From Emcibacter sp. SYSU 3D8 (GTDB lineage Bacteria; Pseudomonadota; Alphaproteobacteria; SMXS01): a DNA stretch of 64,000 nucleotides. The translations under genes were made by a program, and so were the position numbers. The DNA lies in the NCBI RefSeq assembly GCF_039655875.1, contig NZ_JBBYXK010000001.1:248001-312000 (forward strand), in the 5' to 3' direction. The notes beneath the pieces are model-generated. The model had not been told where the DNA came from. It did no database searches and was given only the letters and a program-made list of their open reading frames with translations. Shown in pieces: positions 47,101-57,643 of this stretch; the stretch's first letter is position 1; each line of letters begins with the position of its first letter.

Positions 47101-49272
47101 GTGACCGACAGTTCCACATCCAGAACCGATGCGCTCGAGGACGCCGCGATCGTACCCGCGACCCTGGATATGACGTCTCCCTCCCGTTTCATCAACCGCG
47201 AGCTGTCCTGGCTGGCCTTCAATACCCGTGTGCTCGAAGAGGCCATGAACCCGGCGCATCCGCTGCTGGAACGGGTCAGGTTTCTCTCGATTTCATCCAG
47301 CAATCTGGACGAGTTCTATATGGTCCGCGTCGCGGGTATACGCGGCCAGATTCAAGCCGGCATTGAAACGGTCAGCGATGACGGGCTTACCGCCACGCAA
47401 CAGATCAACGCCATCAACAATCTGGCCAATAGTCTGTTGAACCAGCAGCAGGCGTGCTGGCGTTCGCTCAAGCGGCTTCTGCACGACGTCGATATTACCG
47501 TGATCGATAGTGGCGACCTGACCGCGCAGGAGCGCGCCTGGCTTGAGGACAGGTTCCTCGAGGACGTGTTCCCCGTGCTGACGCCGCTGGCCATCGATCC
47601 GGCGCATCCTTTTCCGTTCATCCCGAATCTGGGCTTCGTGCTGGCCATGCAGCTGCGCCGCGACAGCGATGGCGCGCCCATGAATGCGCTCATTCCCATG
47701 CCGAGGCAGACCGACCGCTTCTTCCGCCTTCCAGGCCAGGCCGTGCGCTTCATTACCCTCGAGAATGTGATTGCCCTGTTCCTGGACCAGCTGTTTCCGG
47801 GCTATTCGCTGATCGGACGCGGCGAGTTTCGCATCGTCCGGGACAGTGACATCGAAATCGAAGAGGAAGCCGAGGACCTGGTCCGCCTGTTCGAGACCGC
47901 GCTGAAGCGCCGCCGCCGCGGCCGGGTGATTCGGTTGAAGATCAGCGCGACCATGCCCGAATCACTGCGCAAGTTCGTGATCGATGAACTCCACGTCAAC
48001 GCCAGCGACGTGTTCGTGGTCGACGGCATTCTGGGTCTTTCGGACAGCAAGCAGCTGATCATCGACGACAGGCCCGACCTGAAGTTCGAGCCGTTCAACG
48101 CACGATTTCCGGAACGCATCCGGGATCACGGCGGCGATTGCTTCGCCGCCATCCAGCAAAAGGACATTATCGTCCATCACCCCTATGAGAGTTTCGATGC
48201 GGTGGTGCAGTTCGTCAGGCAGGCCGCCGCCGACCCCAACGTGGTGGCGATCAAGCAGACGCTCTATCGCACCAGCGACGACTCGCCCATCGTCAAGGCG
48301 CTGATCGACGCGGCCGAAACCGGCAAGTCGGTCACCGCGCTGGTCGAGCTGAAGGCCCGGTTCGATGAAGCCGCCAACATCCAGTGGGCACGCGATCTCG
48401 AGCGTGCCGGCGTTCAGGTGGTGTACGGTTTCCTCGAGTTGAAAACCCATGCGAAGGTTTCGCTGGTGGTTCGCCGCGAGGGCAGGGACTTGCGAACCTA
48501 TGTGCATTTCGGCACCGGCAATTACCATCCGATCACCGCGCGCATCTACACGGACCTGTCGTTCTTCACCGTCGATCCGGTGATCGCCCGCGACGCGACA
48601 CGGCTGTTCAACTATCTGACCGGCTATGCCGAACCCCGCGACTTCGAGAAGATTTCGATCTCTCCGATCAGCCTGGAGCCAAGGCTTCACGAATTGATCC
48701 GGAGTGAAATCGCCCACGCCAAGGCCGGCAGGCCTGCCGAAATCTGGGCCAAGATGAATTCGCTGGTCGATGCCTCGATCATCGACGCCCTCTACGAAGC
48801 CAGTCAGGCCGGTGTGAAAATCGACCTCATCATCCGTGGCATCTGCTGTCTGCGGCCGGGCGTGAAGGGCCTGTCCGAGAACATCAGGGTCAAGAGCATC
48901 ATCGGCCGGTTCCTCGAGCATTCGCGCATCATCTGCTTCGGCAATGGGCACGATCTGCCGTCGAAGGACGGGCTGGTGTTCATTTCGTCGGCCGACTGGA
49001 TGCCACGCAATTTCTATCGGCGGGTCGAAACGCTGATTCCGCTGGAGAATCCGACCGTCCATGCACAGGTGCTCGATCAGGTCATGGTCGCCAGTCTCAA
49101 TGACGAACAGCAGACCTGGTGGCTGCAACCCGACGGCACCTATGTCCGCGAGGATGCCGGCCCACACGGCTTCAACGCGCACAAGTACTTCATGACCAAC
49201 CCCAGCCTGTCGGGCAGGGGGCAGGCGCTGCGCGACAAGCCGACGCCGACCCTGGTCCTCGACGAGGACTGA
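47101..49272 (+). CDS. ppk1: polyphosphate kinase 1
   Basis: PPK1 makes polyphosphate from ATP through a phosphohistidine. '[20 protein letters not shown]' opens the N domain; '[20 protein letters not shown]' and '[19 protein letters not shown]' contain the first HKD-like motif with the autophosphorylated histidine ('KTHAK'), and '[19 protein letters not shown]' follows. I start at the GTG 47101, with GGGGG upstream, giving 723 residues; an ATG at 47170 would shorten the low-complexity N-terminus. ppx, which degrades polyphosphate, is next (85 bp), so synthesis and breakdown are genetically linked. Confidence 0.95.
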   Translation: MTDSSTSRTDALEDAAIVPATLDMTSPSRFINRELSWLAFNTRVLEEAMNPAHPLLERVRFLSISSSNLDEFYMVRVAGIRGQIQAGIETVSDDGLTATQQINAINNLANSLLNQQQACWRSLKRLLHDVDITVIDSGDLTAQERAWLEDRFLEDVFPVLTPLAIDPAHPFPFIPNLGFVLAMQLRRDSDGAPMNALIPMPRQTDRFFRLPGQAVRFITLENVIALFLDQLFPGYSLIGRGEFRIVRDSDIEIEEEAEDLVRLFETALKRRRRGRVIRLKISATMPESLRKFVIDELHVNASDVFVVDGILGLSDSKQLIIDDRPDLKFEPFNARFPERIRDHGGDCFAAIQQKDIIVHHPYESFDAVVQFVRQAAADPNVVAIKQTLYRTSDDSPIVKALIDAAETGKSVTALVELKARFDEAANIQWARDLERAGVQVVYGFLELKTHAKVSLVVRREGRDLRTYVHFGTGNYHPITARIYTDLSFFTVDPVIARDATRLFNYLTGYAEPRDFEKISISPISLEPRLHELIRSEIAHAKAGRPAEIWAKMNSLVDASIIDALYEASQAGVKIDLIIRGICCLRPGVKGLSENIRVKSIIGRFLEHSRIICFGNGHDLPSKDGLVFISSADWMPRNFYRRVETLIPLENPTVHAQVLDQVMVASLNDEQQTWWLQPDGTYVREDAGPHGFNAHKYFMTNPSLSGRGQALRDKPTPTLVLDED

Positions 49273-49357
49273 GAGCCTGCCCTGCGCCAATTGGGGCTTT
49301 CAATACGGGCCCCTCGCCGCTAGGTTGACGCCGCCGGAAAGGAGTGCGCCGAGCCCG

Positions 49358-50890
49358 ATGAACGTCGCCGTTCAACCCTTGACCAGGGAAGTCGTCTGGC
49401 AGGTGCCTTCGCGCATCGCCGTCATCGACGTGGGCTCCAATACGGTCCGCCTCGTGGCGTTCGACCTCCAGGGCCGTATTCCCCAGCTGATCTTCAACGA
49501 GAAGGCATTCTGCGGCCTGGGCAAGTCCATGGCCTCCAGCGGCCGGCTCGATCCAGACGGCATGGAGATGGCGATCGACACCATCCACCGCTACGTGACG
49601 CTGACCGACCAGATGCGGGTGTCACATCTCGACATCGTCGCGACCGCGGCCGTGCGTGAAGCATCCAACCGGGACGAATTCGCCGCGCGCGTCACCGAGG
49701 TCACCGGCGGCCGTTCGTTGCGGATCATCTCAGGCGCCGAGGAAGCCCGTTACGCCGCCCTGGGCGTGATCGCCGCCATCCCCGAAGCCGACGGTATCGC
49801 CGGCGACCTGGGTGGCGGCAGTCTCGAACTGGTCGGCATCCGCAAGGGTGTCGTGATGCAGGGCGAGTCGACGCCGCTCGGCACGCTCCGGCTGATGGAC
49901 GCCCATGGCAATGACGCGGTCGCCACCAACAAGGCAATCGACGCGGCGCTTGTCGGGCACGACTGGATCAAGGAATTCGCCAGGCGCGATTTTTACGCTG
50001 TCGGCGGCACCTGGCGCGCCATCGCCCGTCTGCACATGGCCTACCGCAAATATCCGCTGCGCATTCTGCACAATTACGAAATCGAGCGCGAGGAACTGCG
50101 GCGCTTCCTGCGCGACATCAAGAGCCACGTCAGCGAGGCCGAGATTCTTGCCGCCGGAATCTCCAAGAAGCGCATGGCCATGCTGCCGGTGGCATCGCTC
50201 ATCCTGCAACGGGTGCTCAAGCTTGTCTCGCCCAAGCGGATCGTGATCTCGGGCCTGGGGCTGCGCGAAGGCATCCTGTTCCATCATGCCCCGGACGAGC
50301 TCAAGCTCGCCGATCCGCTGCTGGCGTTCTGCCGCGAGATGGCACTGCGCCGCAGCCGGTTTCCGGAGCATGGCGACGACCTGATGCGCTGGATCGACCC
50401 GTTGTTCCGCTGTGAGAGCGCCCGCGACAAGCGGCTGCGTTACGCCGTGTGCCTGCTCAGCGACATCGCCTGGTCCGGCCACCCCAGTTACCGGGCGGAG
50501 CTGGCCATGGACCAGATCATGCTGGCCCAGGTGCTGGGGACGGACCATCCGGGCCGCGCCTTCATCGGCATGGCGCTTTTCGTCCTCAATGGCGGATCGC
50601 CGGACAACGCCGCGACTGAGCGGGCGAGGGCACTTTTGTGCCCCCAGGAAACCGCCCGTGCCCGAGCCGTAGGGCTGGCGCTGCGTCTGGCCCAGCGCAT
50701 TTCAGGCGGGACCAAGGAATTGCTGGGACTGGCGCATCTCAATGCGACCGATCAGGAAGTGACTCTCGTGGTACAGCCTGACGGCGAGTACATGGCCGGC
50801 GAATCGGTGCAGCGCAGGCTGGACTTGCTGGCGGCCGCACTGGGCAGGCAGTCTGCCATCAGCATCGATGACGGTCCTGCCGCGACCTAG
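49358..50890 (+). CDS. ppx: Ppx/GppA family exopolyphosphatase
   Basis: An ASKHA-fold phosphatase that removes terminal phosphates from polyphosphate or pppGpp. 'IAVIDVGSNTVRLVAFDLQG' and 'GIAGDLGGGSLELVGIRKG' are the nucleotide/phosphate-binding motifs. A C-terminal HD-like helical part extends to residue 510, as in the long Ppx form. The ATG at 49358 is used; the in-frame TTG at 49325 would add an unconserved leader. It is downstream of ppk1, which favours the exopolyphosphatase rather than pppGpp role. Confidence 0.9.
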   Translation: MNVAVQPLTREVVWQVPSRIAVIDVGSNTVRLVAFDLQGRIPQLIFNEKAFCGLGKSMASSGRLDPDGMEMAIDTIHRYVTLTDQMRVSHLDIVATAAVREASNRDEFAARVTEVTGGRSLRIISGAEEARYAALGVIAAIPEADGIAGDLGGGSLELVGIRKGVVMQGESTPLGTLRLMDAHGNDAVATNKAIDAALVGHDWIKEFARRDFYAVGGTWRAIARLHMAYRKYPLRILHNYEIEREELRRFLRDIKSHVSEAEILAAGISKKRMAMLPVASLILQRVLKLVSPKRIVISGLGLREGILFHHAPDELKLADPLLAFCREMALRRSRFPEHGDDLMRWIDPLFRCESARDKRLRYAVCLLSDIAWSGHPSYRAELAMDQIMLAQVLGTDHPGRAFIGMALFVLNGGSPDNAATERARALLCPQETARARAVGLALRLAQRISGGTKELLGLAHLNATDQEVTLVVQPDGEYMAGESVQRRLDLLAAALGRQSAISIDDGPAAT

Positions 50891-50945
50891 AAGGCCCGGC
50901 AAGGGCCGCGGTCCATCTTCGACCCGACCAGCAGGGCAAGGCCAA

Positions 50946-51551
50946 ATGGCGACAGCGAAAGTCCGGTCTCCCAGAACAGGCGCCGCCAGGTGCCTGATCC
51001 TGTTCAACAAGCCCTACGGAATACTCTCGCAATTCACGTCAGGGACTGCCCACGACAGCGATGCGACGCTCTCCGCCTTCGTGACCGTACCCGACGTTTA
51101 CCCGGCTGGACGGCTCGACAAGGACAGCGAAGGCCTTCTGCTCCTGACCAATGACGGCAAGCTGCAAGCGCGTATTGCCGACCCAAGGTTCAAGCTGCCC
51201 AAGACCTATCTCGTGCAAGTGGAAGGTGAGCCGGCGGACGCAAGCCTCGAGCTGCTCCGGCACGGGGTTCCGCTCGACAATCTGATGACCAAGCCTGCAA
51301 GCGTGGAACGGATCGATCCGCCCGGAATCTGGGAGCGCGATCCGCCGATCCGCTTTCGCAAGACAGTTCCGGATTCCTGGCTGAAGGTGACGATTCGCGA
51401 AGGGCGTAACCGTCAGGTCCGGAGAATGACCGCCGCGGTCGGTCACCCCACGCTGCGGCTGGTACGATGGAGCGTGGGGCACTGGAGTGTCGCCGGGCTG
51501 GCCCCAGGACAATGGAAAAAAGCCGACCTTTCACAAGAAAGATCAATATAG
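50946..51551 (+). CDS. RluE/RsuA-type rRNA pseudouridine synthase
   Basis: A 201-residue pseudouridine synthase without the S4 domain, closest to RluE (23S rRNA U2457 in E. coli). 'CLILFNKPYGILSQFTSG' and 'YPAGRLDKDSEGLLLLTNDG' carry the catalytic aspartate, D58 of G-R-L-D. 'IREGRNRQVRRMTAAVGHPT' and 'LRLVRWSVGHWSVAGLAPGQ' are the other family blocks. The start at 50946 has AAGG upstream and begins 56 bp after ppx. It ends 14 bp from rnd, convergent. Confidence 0.85.
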   Translation: MATAKVRSPRTGAARCLILFNKPYGILSQFTSGTAHDSDATLSAFVTVPDVYPAGRLDKDSEGLLLLTNDGKLQARIADPRFKLPKTYLVQVEGEPADASLELLRHGVPLDNLMTKPASVERIDPPGIWERDPPIRFRKTVPDSWLKVTIREGRNRQVRRMTAAVGHPTLRLVRWSVGHWSVAGLAPGQWKKADLSQERSI

Positions 51552-51564
51552 TTGCGGGATTATC

Positions 51565-52713
51565 CTAAAGCTCGGTGAGAATCACGTTGCCGCGTCGGAT
51601 CGACAGCGCCATCTTGCCGTGCTTGAGCGCGAGCGCATCCTTGCCGAAGACGTCATAGCGCCAGCCATGCCGGGCCGGAACGTCGGCCTCGTCGTTGGCC
51701 GCCAGCTCTTCGAGGTCGGACATGTTGGCCACCAGTTTCTGCGCCACGTTCTCTTCCTCGCAGCGCATTTTCAGCAGCACGCGCATCAGGTCGACAATCG
51801 GGCCGATGCCGCGCGGCATTTGCCGGCGCTGCTCGGCGGCCGGCAGCATGTCTTCGGGCAGGGCGCGGGCGTCGTTAAGAGCCTTCAGCAGACTTTCACC
51901 GTTCGGGCCGCGCGCCAGGTTCTCGGCAACGCCGCGCACATTCCTCAATTCGTCGAGACTGGACGGCGGGTGTGCGGCAATTTCCAGCACCACGTCGTCG
52001 CGGATCACCCTGTTGCGCGGCACATCGATCTTCTGAGCACGGTGCTCACGCCATTCGGCGACAGCCCTGACACAGGCCATGAAGCGGCGATTGGAGCTTT
52101 TCGGCTTCAGCCTCAACCAGGCATCCTCAGGCTGGACGACGTAGGTTGCCGGGTCTTCCAGCACGTCCATCTCTTCCTTCAGCCAGGATTGCCGGCCGTT
52201 CTTTTCCAGGATCTTGGCGATGCCCCTGTAGATATCCCGCAGGTGAATCACGTCACCCAGCGCATATTGCACCTGCTTGTTGGTCAGCGGCCGGCGCGAC
52301 CAGTCCGCAAAGCGCGACGATTTGTCCACCCGCGCCTTGGTGAAATGATTGACCAGCGTTTCGTAGCCCACGGAATCTCCGAAACCGGCAACCATGGCAG
52401 CCACTTGCGTGTCGAAGACAGGAACGGGCAGGGCGCCGAAATCGTGCAGGAAAATCTCCATGTCCTGCCGCGCCGCATGCAGCACCTTCAGGATGTTCTC
52501 GTTGGCCATCAATTCAATGAACGGCTCCAGCGATATGCCGTCCGCAAGCGGATCGATCGCCCACGCGCCATCGTCGCCGGCAACCTGGATCAGACACAGC
52601 TTCGGCCAGTAGGTGTTGCTGCGCATGAATTCGGTATCGACGGTCACAAATGCCGAATCGCGCAGCGACGCGCAAATCTCGGCCAGATCGGCAGTCTTCT
52701 CGATTACTTTCAT
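51565..52713 (-). CDS. rnd: ribonuclease D
   Basis: RNase D trims 3' ends of tRNA and other small RNAs. The DEDDy exonuclease motifs are visible: D26-x-E28 in '[17 protein letters not shown]', then '[17 protein letters not shown]', and '[13 protein letters not shown]' with the final Y/D pair. An HRDC domain follows ('[20 protein letters not shown]'). 382 residues. It is divergent from aspS, whose start is 113 bp away. Confidence 0.95.
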   Translation of the reverse strand: MKVIEKTADLAEICASLRDSAFVTVDTEFMRSNTYWPKLCLIQVAGDDGAWAIDPLADGISLEPFIELMANENILKVLHAARQDMEIFLHDFGALPVPVFDTQVAAMVAGFGDSVGYETLVNHFTKARVDKSSRFADWSRRPLTNKQVQYALGDVIHLRDIYRGIAKILEKNGRQSWLKEEMDVLEDPATYVVQPEDAWLRLKPKSSNRRFMACVRAVAEWREHRAQKIDVPRNRVIRDDVVLEIAAHPPSSLDELRNVRGVAENLARGPNGESLLKALNDARALPEDMLPAAEQRRQMPRGIGPIVDLMRVLLKMRCEEENVAQKLVANMSDLEELAANDEADVPARHGWRYDVFGKDALALKHGKMALSIRRGNVILTEL

Positions 52714-52826
52714 CGATCGATCCTATACAGCCATTCCTCGGTCCCGTCACCACCCCCGTCCTTGGCTTGACAAAACGCTGGCAAATGTGTGCTTTACGCC
52801 CGCCCGCACTGAAGGAAACCAACACG

Positions 52827-54605
52827 ATGCACGCGTACCGCTCGCACACCTGTAACGACCTGCGCGAAGAAGATGTCGGCCAGATTGTCCGGATCTCCGG
52901 CTGGGTGCACCGCAAGCGCGACCACGGCAATCTGCTGTTCGTCGACCTGCGCGACCATTACGGCCTGACGCAGTGCGTGATCGAGGCGGGCGAGCCCGGT
53001 TTCGGCATCATCGACGGCTCCCGGGCCGAAAGCGTCGTCACGATTGACGGCAAGGTCGTCGCCCGCACGCCGGAGACCATCAACAACGATCTGCCCACCG
53101 GTCAGATCGAGGTCCGCATCCAGGCGGTCACTGTCCAGTCGGCGGCGCAGGAGCTGCCCATGCCGGTGTTCGGCGAGCAGGAATATCCCGAGGACATCCG
53201 CCTGAAGCACCGTTATCTGGATCTGCGCCGCGAGCGCATGCACGCCAATATCGTGCTGCGCTCGAAGATCATCTCCAGCATCCGCCGCCGGATGATCGAC
53301 CAGGGCTTCATGGAATTCCAGACGCCGATCCTGACCGCGTCGTCGCCGGAAGGCGCGCGCGACTTCCTGGTCCCCAGCCGCATCCATCCCGGAAAGTTCT
53401 ATGCGTTGCCCCAGGCGCCGCAGCAATTCAAGCAGCTGCTGATGGTCGCCGGCTTCGACCGCTACTTCCAGATCGCGCCGTGTTTCCGTGACGAGGACGC
53501 TCGCGCCGACCGTTCGCCGGGCGAGTTCTACCAACTCGACATGGAGATGTCGTTCGTCACGCAGGACGACGTGTTCGAGGCCATTGAGCCGGTGATGCAC
53601 GGCATATTCAGCGAGTTCTCGGACCGCACCATCACGCCGGCGCCGTTCCCGCGCATCCCGTACCGCGAATCCATGCTGAAATATGGCAATGACAAGCCGG
53701 ACCTGCGCAATCCGCTGCTGATTACCGACGTGACCGAAGCGTTCCGCGGCTCGAATTTCGGCGTGTTCGCCCGCGCCATCGAAAATGGTTCGGTGGTGCG
53801 CGCGATTCCGGCACCGAAGTCGTCGGATCGTCCACGCAGCTTCTTCGACAAGATGAACGAGTGGGCCCGCAGCAATGGCGCGCCGGGTCTGGGCTATATC
53901 ATCTTCGCCGATGGTGGCGGCAAGGGTCCGATCGCCAACAACCTCGACGCCGACCGGATCGCACAGCTCAAGGCGGCGACCGGCCTGGGCGATGGTGACA
54001 GCTTGTTTTTTGCCGCCGGCACACCTGCAAAGGCCGCCGAACTGGCGGGTCTGGCGCGGACCAAGCTCGGCCAGGACCTCGGCCTGATCGAGGAAAACGC
54101 CTTCCGGTTCTGCTGGATCGTCGATTTTCCGATGTACGAATATGACGACAAGGAGAAGCGGATCGACTTCTCCCACAATCCGTTCTCCATGCCCCAGGGC
54201 GGCATGGAGGCGCTTGAGACCATGGACCCGCTGGACATTCTTGCGTTCCAGTACGACATTGTCTGCAACGGCATCGAGCTCTCGTCGGGCGGCATCCGAA
54301 ACCACAGCCCGGACCTCATGGTAAAGGCGTTCGAAATCGCCGGTTACACGCGCGAGGACGTGGAAAACCGCTTCGGCGGCATGCTCAACGCATTCCGCTA
54401 TGGCGCCCCGCCGCATGGCGGCATCGCGCCCGGTATCGATCGTATCGTGATGTTGCTCGCTGACGTGCCGAATATCCGGGAAGTCATCCTGTTTCCGATG
54501 ACGCAGCAAGCCGAAGACCTGATGATGAGCGCGCCGGCGCCGGCCACCAACAAGCAGCTTCGCGAGTTGCACATCCGGGTCGTGCAGGAAGAAAAGAAGG
54601 CTTGA
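52827..54605 (+). CDS. aspS: aspartate--tRNA ligase (bacterial type)
   Basis: A class II synthetase with an OB-fold anticodon-binding domain ('[20 protein letters not shown]'), the catalytic core and the bacterial GAD insertion. Motif 2 is in '[20 protein letters not shown]' and motif 3 in '[20 protein letters not shown]'. 592 residues. The ATG at 52827 is preceded by AAGGA; the upstream open frame is not conserved. Whether it is discriminating or also charges tRNA-Asn depends on whether the genome has gatCAB; that cannot be judged here. Confidence 0.97.
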   Translation: MHAYRSHTCNDLREEDVGQIVRISGWVHRKRDHGNLLFVDLRDHYGLTQCVIEAGEPGFGIIDGSRAESVVTIDGKVVARTPETINNDLPTGQIEVRIQAVTVQSAAQELPMPVFGEQEYPEDIRLKHRYLDLRRERMHANIVLRSKIISSIRRRMIDQGFMEFQTPILTASSPEGARDFLVPSRIHPGKFYALPQAPQQFKQLLMVAGFDRYFQIAPCFRDEDARADRSPGEFYQLDMEMSFVTQDDVFEAIEPVMHGIFSEFSDRTITPAPFPRIPYRESMLKYGNDKPDLRNPLLITDVTEAFRGSNFGVFARAIENGSVVRAIPAPKSSDRPRSFFDKMNEWARSNGAPGLGYIIFADGGGKGPIANNLDADRIAQLKAATGLGDGDSLFFAAGTPAKAAELAGLARTKLGQDLGLIEENAFRFCWIVDFPMYEYDDKEKRIDFSHNPFSMPQGGMEALETMDPLDILAFQYDIVCNGIELSSGGIRNHSPDLMVKAFEIAGYTREDVENRFGGMLNAFRYGAPPHGGIAPGIDRIVMLLADVPNIREVILFPMTQQAEDLMMSAPAPATNKQLRELHIRVVQEEKKA

Positions 54606-54733
54606 TACGTGACCGATCGCCAGCAACCCATTTTGGGTGACTGGGGTGTTGGCGGAGTCGGCCGCAACGACGTTAGATGCAGCGTTGCCCTGATGCGGGC
54701 CGCTTATGTTTCGGTTTTATTGGGGGGAGTAGG

Positions 54734-55174
54734 GTGCGCAGCATCGATTTCAGCCCGACCGGCGCGTATTTCGCGACCCTGAGCTCGCGCTTCCAGCGCA
54801 TCGCTCTCGATGCCGTCCGCCAGACAGCCATGCTGAGTTGGTCCGACCGGCTGTTCTTTCTCAGCGCGGCAGGCGACAAGCACGAAGTATGGCGCCTTGC
54901 CTATGATGCCCGCTATGTGGGCGAGCAGGTGCCCGAATGGTCGCGGATCGTCAACGCCGTGATCGAGATATGGAAGCCGGCCCCCATCGCCTGCTTCGAG
55001 ATGGCGGCCATATACTCGCTGTCCGAGGACCCGACCTGGCGCATGGCGGGGGAGGCGTGGTGCCACGCCAACGGATTTGGCGCCGCGCTGGCCGATTATC
55101 GGGCAGACCCGGTCACCTGCGCCGGTGAACTGGTCAAACTGGCGCTTGAACGGCTTGACCGGCTGGCAGGCTGA
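54734..55174 (+). CDS. uncharacterised protein (146 aa)
   Basis: No family is recognised. The best start is the GTG at 54734, directly after GGGGGGAG; a longer frame from an ATG at 54677 lacks such a site. The protein is mostly helical, rich in Trp and aromatic residues ('MLSWSDRLFFLSAAGDKHEV', 'WRMAGEAWCHANGFGAALAD'). No signal peptide or membrane segment is seen. It is alone between aspS and the convergent hydrolase-OsmC gene, and codon use resembles the neighbours. Confidence 0.5.
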   Translation: MRSIDFSPTGAYFATLSSRFQRIALDAVRQTAMLSWSDRLFFLSAAGDKHEVWRLAYDARYVGEQVPEWSRIVNAVIEIWKPAPIACFEMAAIYSLSEDPTWRMAGEAWCHANGFGAALADYRADPVTCAGELVKLALERLDRLAG

Positions 55175-55185
55175 AACGACGGCCG

Positions 55186-56409
55186 TCAGGCTTCCACCGT
55201 CTCGATTCTGATCTCGTTGGTCAGTGTCCGGTGCACCGGGCATTTGTCCGCAATGGCGATCAGTTTTTCCCGCTCCTCGTCCGACAGGTCGCCTTCCAGG
55301 CGAATGGTCCGGCGCAGTACATCGATTTTGACCTCGCGAGTTTCGCAATCGGTGCAATCGGTTGCGTGAATCCGGTCATGCACGACGTCCACAACGATGT
55401 GCCGCAGATCGAATTTCTTTCGATCGGCATAGAGACGCAGGGTCATCGAGGTACAGGTGCCCAGCGATGCCCCGAGCAAATCATACGGGGTAGGGCCGCG
55501 ATCGGCACCGCCGGGAATGGTCGTGGGCTCATCCGCAACAAGATGGTGCCGGCCGACGCGCACATCCTGTTCCAGACGGCCTGGCCCGGTATCCGACACG
55601 CGGACCAGCCCGTCCGGCGGGAACTCGCCTGCATCCGCTTCCGCGCCCTCCATGTAGCGCGAGGCCCAGGCAGCGAGAATGTCGGCGACATAGGCGGCGT
55701 CGGCGACGTTGCTGAGCAGGTGATTGGCGCCGTCCAGCGACACGAAACTCTTGGGATGCCGCGCCGCCAGGAAAATATCGCCGGCATTCTCGATGCCCAC
55801 GGTCTGGTCCAGCGGTGCGTGAAACACGATCAGGGCCTTGTGCAGCCTGCCCAGATAGTCGCTTGGCTGGTGGGTCCTGAGATCGTCGAGAAACCCGGCC
55901 CCGATCTCGAAAGGACGGCCGCCGACATCGACGACCGCCTTGCCCTTGCGCCTGATCTCGTCCTCCGGATCCTTGATCAGGCGCGCCACATGCGCCGGAT
56001 CGGCAGGCGCGCCAATGGTGGCAACCACGTTGGCTTCGGGAATGTCCACCGCCGCACGCAGCATGGCCGCGCCGCCAAGGCTGTGTCCCACCAGGATCGC
56101 AGGCGCCCGGTGCTCGCGCCGCAAGAACTCTGCCGCCGCCAGCAGGTCTTCGACATTCGACGAGAAGCTGGTGTTGGCGAAATCGCCGTCGGATGAACCC
56201 AGGCCGGTAAAGTCGAAACGCAGCACCGCGATGCCGCGCTCCGACAGGCCGCGCGCGATCCGGCTCGCCGCCAGCGCATCCTTGTTGCAGGTAAAGCAAT
56301 GGGCAAAGAGGGCATAGGCGCGCACCTCGCCATCGGGCATGTCGAGACGGGCGGCGAGATCCTGCCCCTGTGTCCCTTTGAACGTGATCTTTCCGCTCGG
56401 CACGGGCAT
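55186..56409 (-). CDS. bifunctional alpha/beta hydrolase-OsmC family protein
   Basis: A 407-residue fusion. Residues 1-255 are an alpha/beta hydrolase with nucleophile S110 in 'LVGHSLGGAAML' and a likely catalytic H230 in 'SLDGANHLLSN'. Residues about 260-407 form an OsmC/Ohr-type peroxide reductase with the two redox cysteines C319 ('LGASLGTCTSMTLRLYADRK') and C390 ('IADKCPVHRTL'). OsmC proteins reduce organic hydroperoxides with dithiol cofactors. This fusion is known in Proteobacteria; the hydrolase substrate is not. It is convergent with the preceding small gene and divergent from the CoA-transferase gene. Confidence 0.88.
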   Translation of the reverse strand: MPVPSGKITFKGTQGQDLAARLDMPDGEVRAYALFAHCFTCNKDALAASRIARGLSERGIAVLRFDFTGLGSSDGDFANTSFSSNVEDLLAAAEFLRREHRAPAILVGHSLGGAAMLRAAVDIPEANVVATIGAPADPAHVARLIKDPEDEIRRKGKAVVDVGGRPFEIGAGFLDDLRTHQPSDYLGRLHKALIVFHAPLDQTVGIENAGDIFLAARHPKSFVSLDGANHLLSNVADAAYVADILAAWASRYMEGAEADAGEFPPDGLVRVSDTGPGRLEQDVRVGRHHLVADEPTTIPGGADRGPTPYDLLGASLGTCTSMTLRLYADRKKFDLRHIVVDVVHDRIHATDCTDCETREVKIDVLRRTIRLEGDLSDEEREKLIAIADKCPVHRTLTNEIRIETVEA

Positions 56410-56491
56410 GGTGATTCCTGTTGGTTTCGATAGGATCGCTTTCTATGGTAGCCGCAAAACAACGGGAACTTCAGGGAAAAGGGAGAATGCC

Positions 56492-57643
56492 ATGGGTCCG
56501 CTTCAGGGCGTCAAGGTCATCGAAATAGCCGGCATCGGACCGGGTCCGTTCTGCGCCATGATGCTGGCCGACATGGGCGCCGACGTCATCCGCATCGACC
56601 GCAAGGATCCGTCGGGCAGGGGTGGCACCACGGCCGGCGGCAACGCCCGGTTTGACGTGCTGAATCGCGGCCGCCGCTCGCTGGCGCTGGACCTGAAGAA
56701 GCCCGAGGCGATCGAGACCGTGCTGAAGCTGTGCGAGACCGCCGACGTGATCACCGAGGGCTTCCGCCCGGGCGTCATGGAACGCCTCGGTCTTGGTCCG
56801 GACGAGGTGATGAAGCGCAACCCGAAGATCATCTATGGCCGGATGACCGGCTGGGGCCAGGAAGGCCCCTATGCGCCCGTTGCCGGCCACGACATCAACT
56901 ATATCGCCCTGTCGGGCGTGCTGCATGCGCTGGGCCGCGAGGACAGCAAGCCGGTGCCGCCCATGAATCTGGTCGGCGACTTCGGCGGCGGCGGCATGAT
57001 GCTGGCATTCGGCATCGCCTGCGCCCTGATCGAGGCCAGCAAGTCCGGCAAGGGCCAGGTGATCGACACCGCCATGGTCGACGGCGCGGCGCTGCTGATG
57101 GCGCCCATGTACGGCATGCAGGCCATGGGCCGCTGGAACGGCGACAAGCGCGGCGTGAACATCCTGGACACCGGCGCCCACTTCTATGAGGTCTATGAGA
57201 CCAAGGACGGCAAATACATCTCGGTCGGCTCCATCGAACCCCAGTTCTACAAGCTGCTGGTCGAGAAATCCGGCATCGATGCCGACGTCTTCTCGGATCA
57301 GCATAACAAAGATAAATGGAGGGGTTACAAGGATACCCTCACAATGGTGTTCAAGACCAAGACGCGGGACGAATGGTGCGCCATCATGGAATACACCGAT
57401 GTCTGTTTCGCGCCCGTCCTGTCCATGAACGAGGTCCACGAACATCCGCACAACAAGGAGCGCGGCACCTTCATCGAAGTGGCCGGCGTCCGTCAGCCCG
57501 GCCCGGCGCCGCGCTTCTCGCGCACCAAGCCGCAGGTCCAGCGCCCGTCGCCCGCACCCGGCGAGCACAATGAGGAAGCGCTGAAGGCCTATGGGTTCAG
57601 CGGCGCCGACATCGAAAAGCTGAAGACGGCCGGCGCGATCTAG
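56492..57643 (+). CDS. CaiB/BaiF CoA transferase family protein (alpha-methylacyl-CoA racemase-like)
   Basis: A 383-residue class III CoA-transferase-fold protein. 'MGPLQGVKVIEIAGIGPGPF' is typical, then 'MLADMGADVIRIDRKDP' and 'VITEGFRPGVMERLGLGPDE'. 'HDINYIALSGVLHALG' resembles the alpha-methylacyl-CoA racemase branch, where a histidine in that loop and an aspartate are catalytic. Racemase versus transferase activity cannot be resolved by reading alone. GGGAGA precedes the ATG at 56492. The stop overlaps the convergent DUF4136 gene by 4 bp. Confidence 0.88.
   Translation: MGPLQGVKVIEIAGIGPGPFCAMMLADMGADVIRIDRKDPSGRGGTTAGGNARFDVLNRGRRSLALDLKKPEAIETVLKLCETADVITEGFRPGVMERLGLGPDEVMKRNPKIIYGRMTGWGQEGPYAPVAGHDINYIALSGVLHALGREDSKPVPPMNLVGDFGGGGMMLAFGIACALIEASKSGKGQVIDTAMVDGAALLMAPMYGMQAMGRWNGDKRGVNILDTGAHFYEVYETKDGKYISVGSIEPQFYKLLVEKSGIDADVFSDQHNKDKWRGYKDTLTMVFKTKTRDEWCAIMEYTDVCFAPVLSMNEVHEHPHNKERGTFIEVAGVRQPGPAPRFSRTKPQVQRPSPAPGEHNEEALKAYGFSGADIEKLKTAGAI

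Noticed and set aside
52794-54626. Long minus-strand open frame opposite aspS (610 codons)
   Set aside because: Shadow of aspS; antisense frame stays open only because of high GC at third positions.
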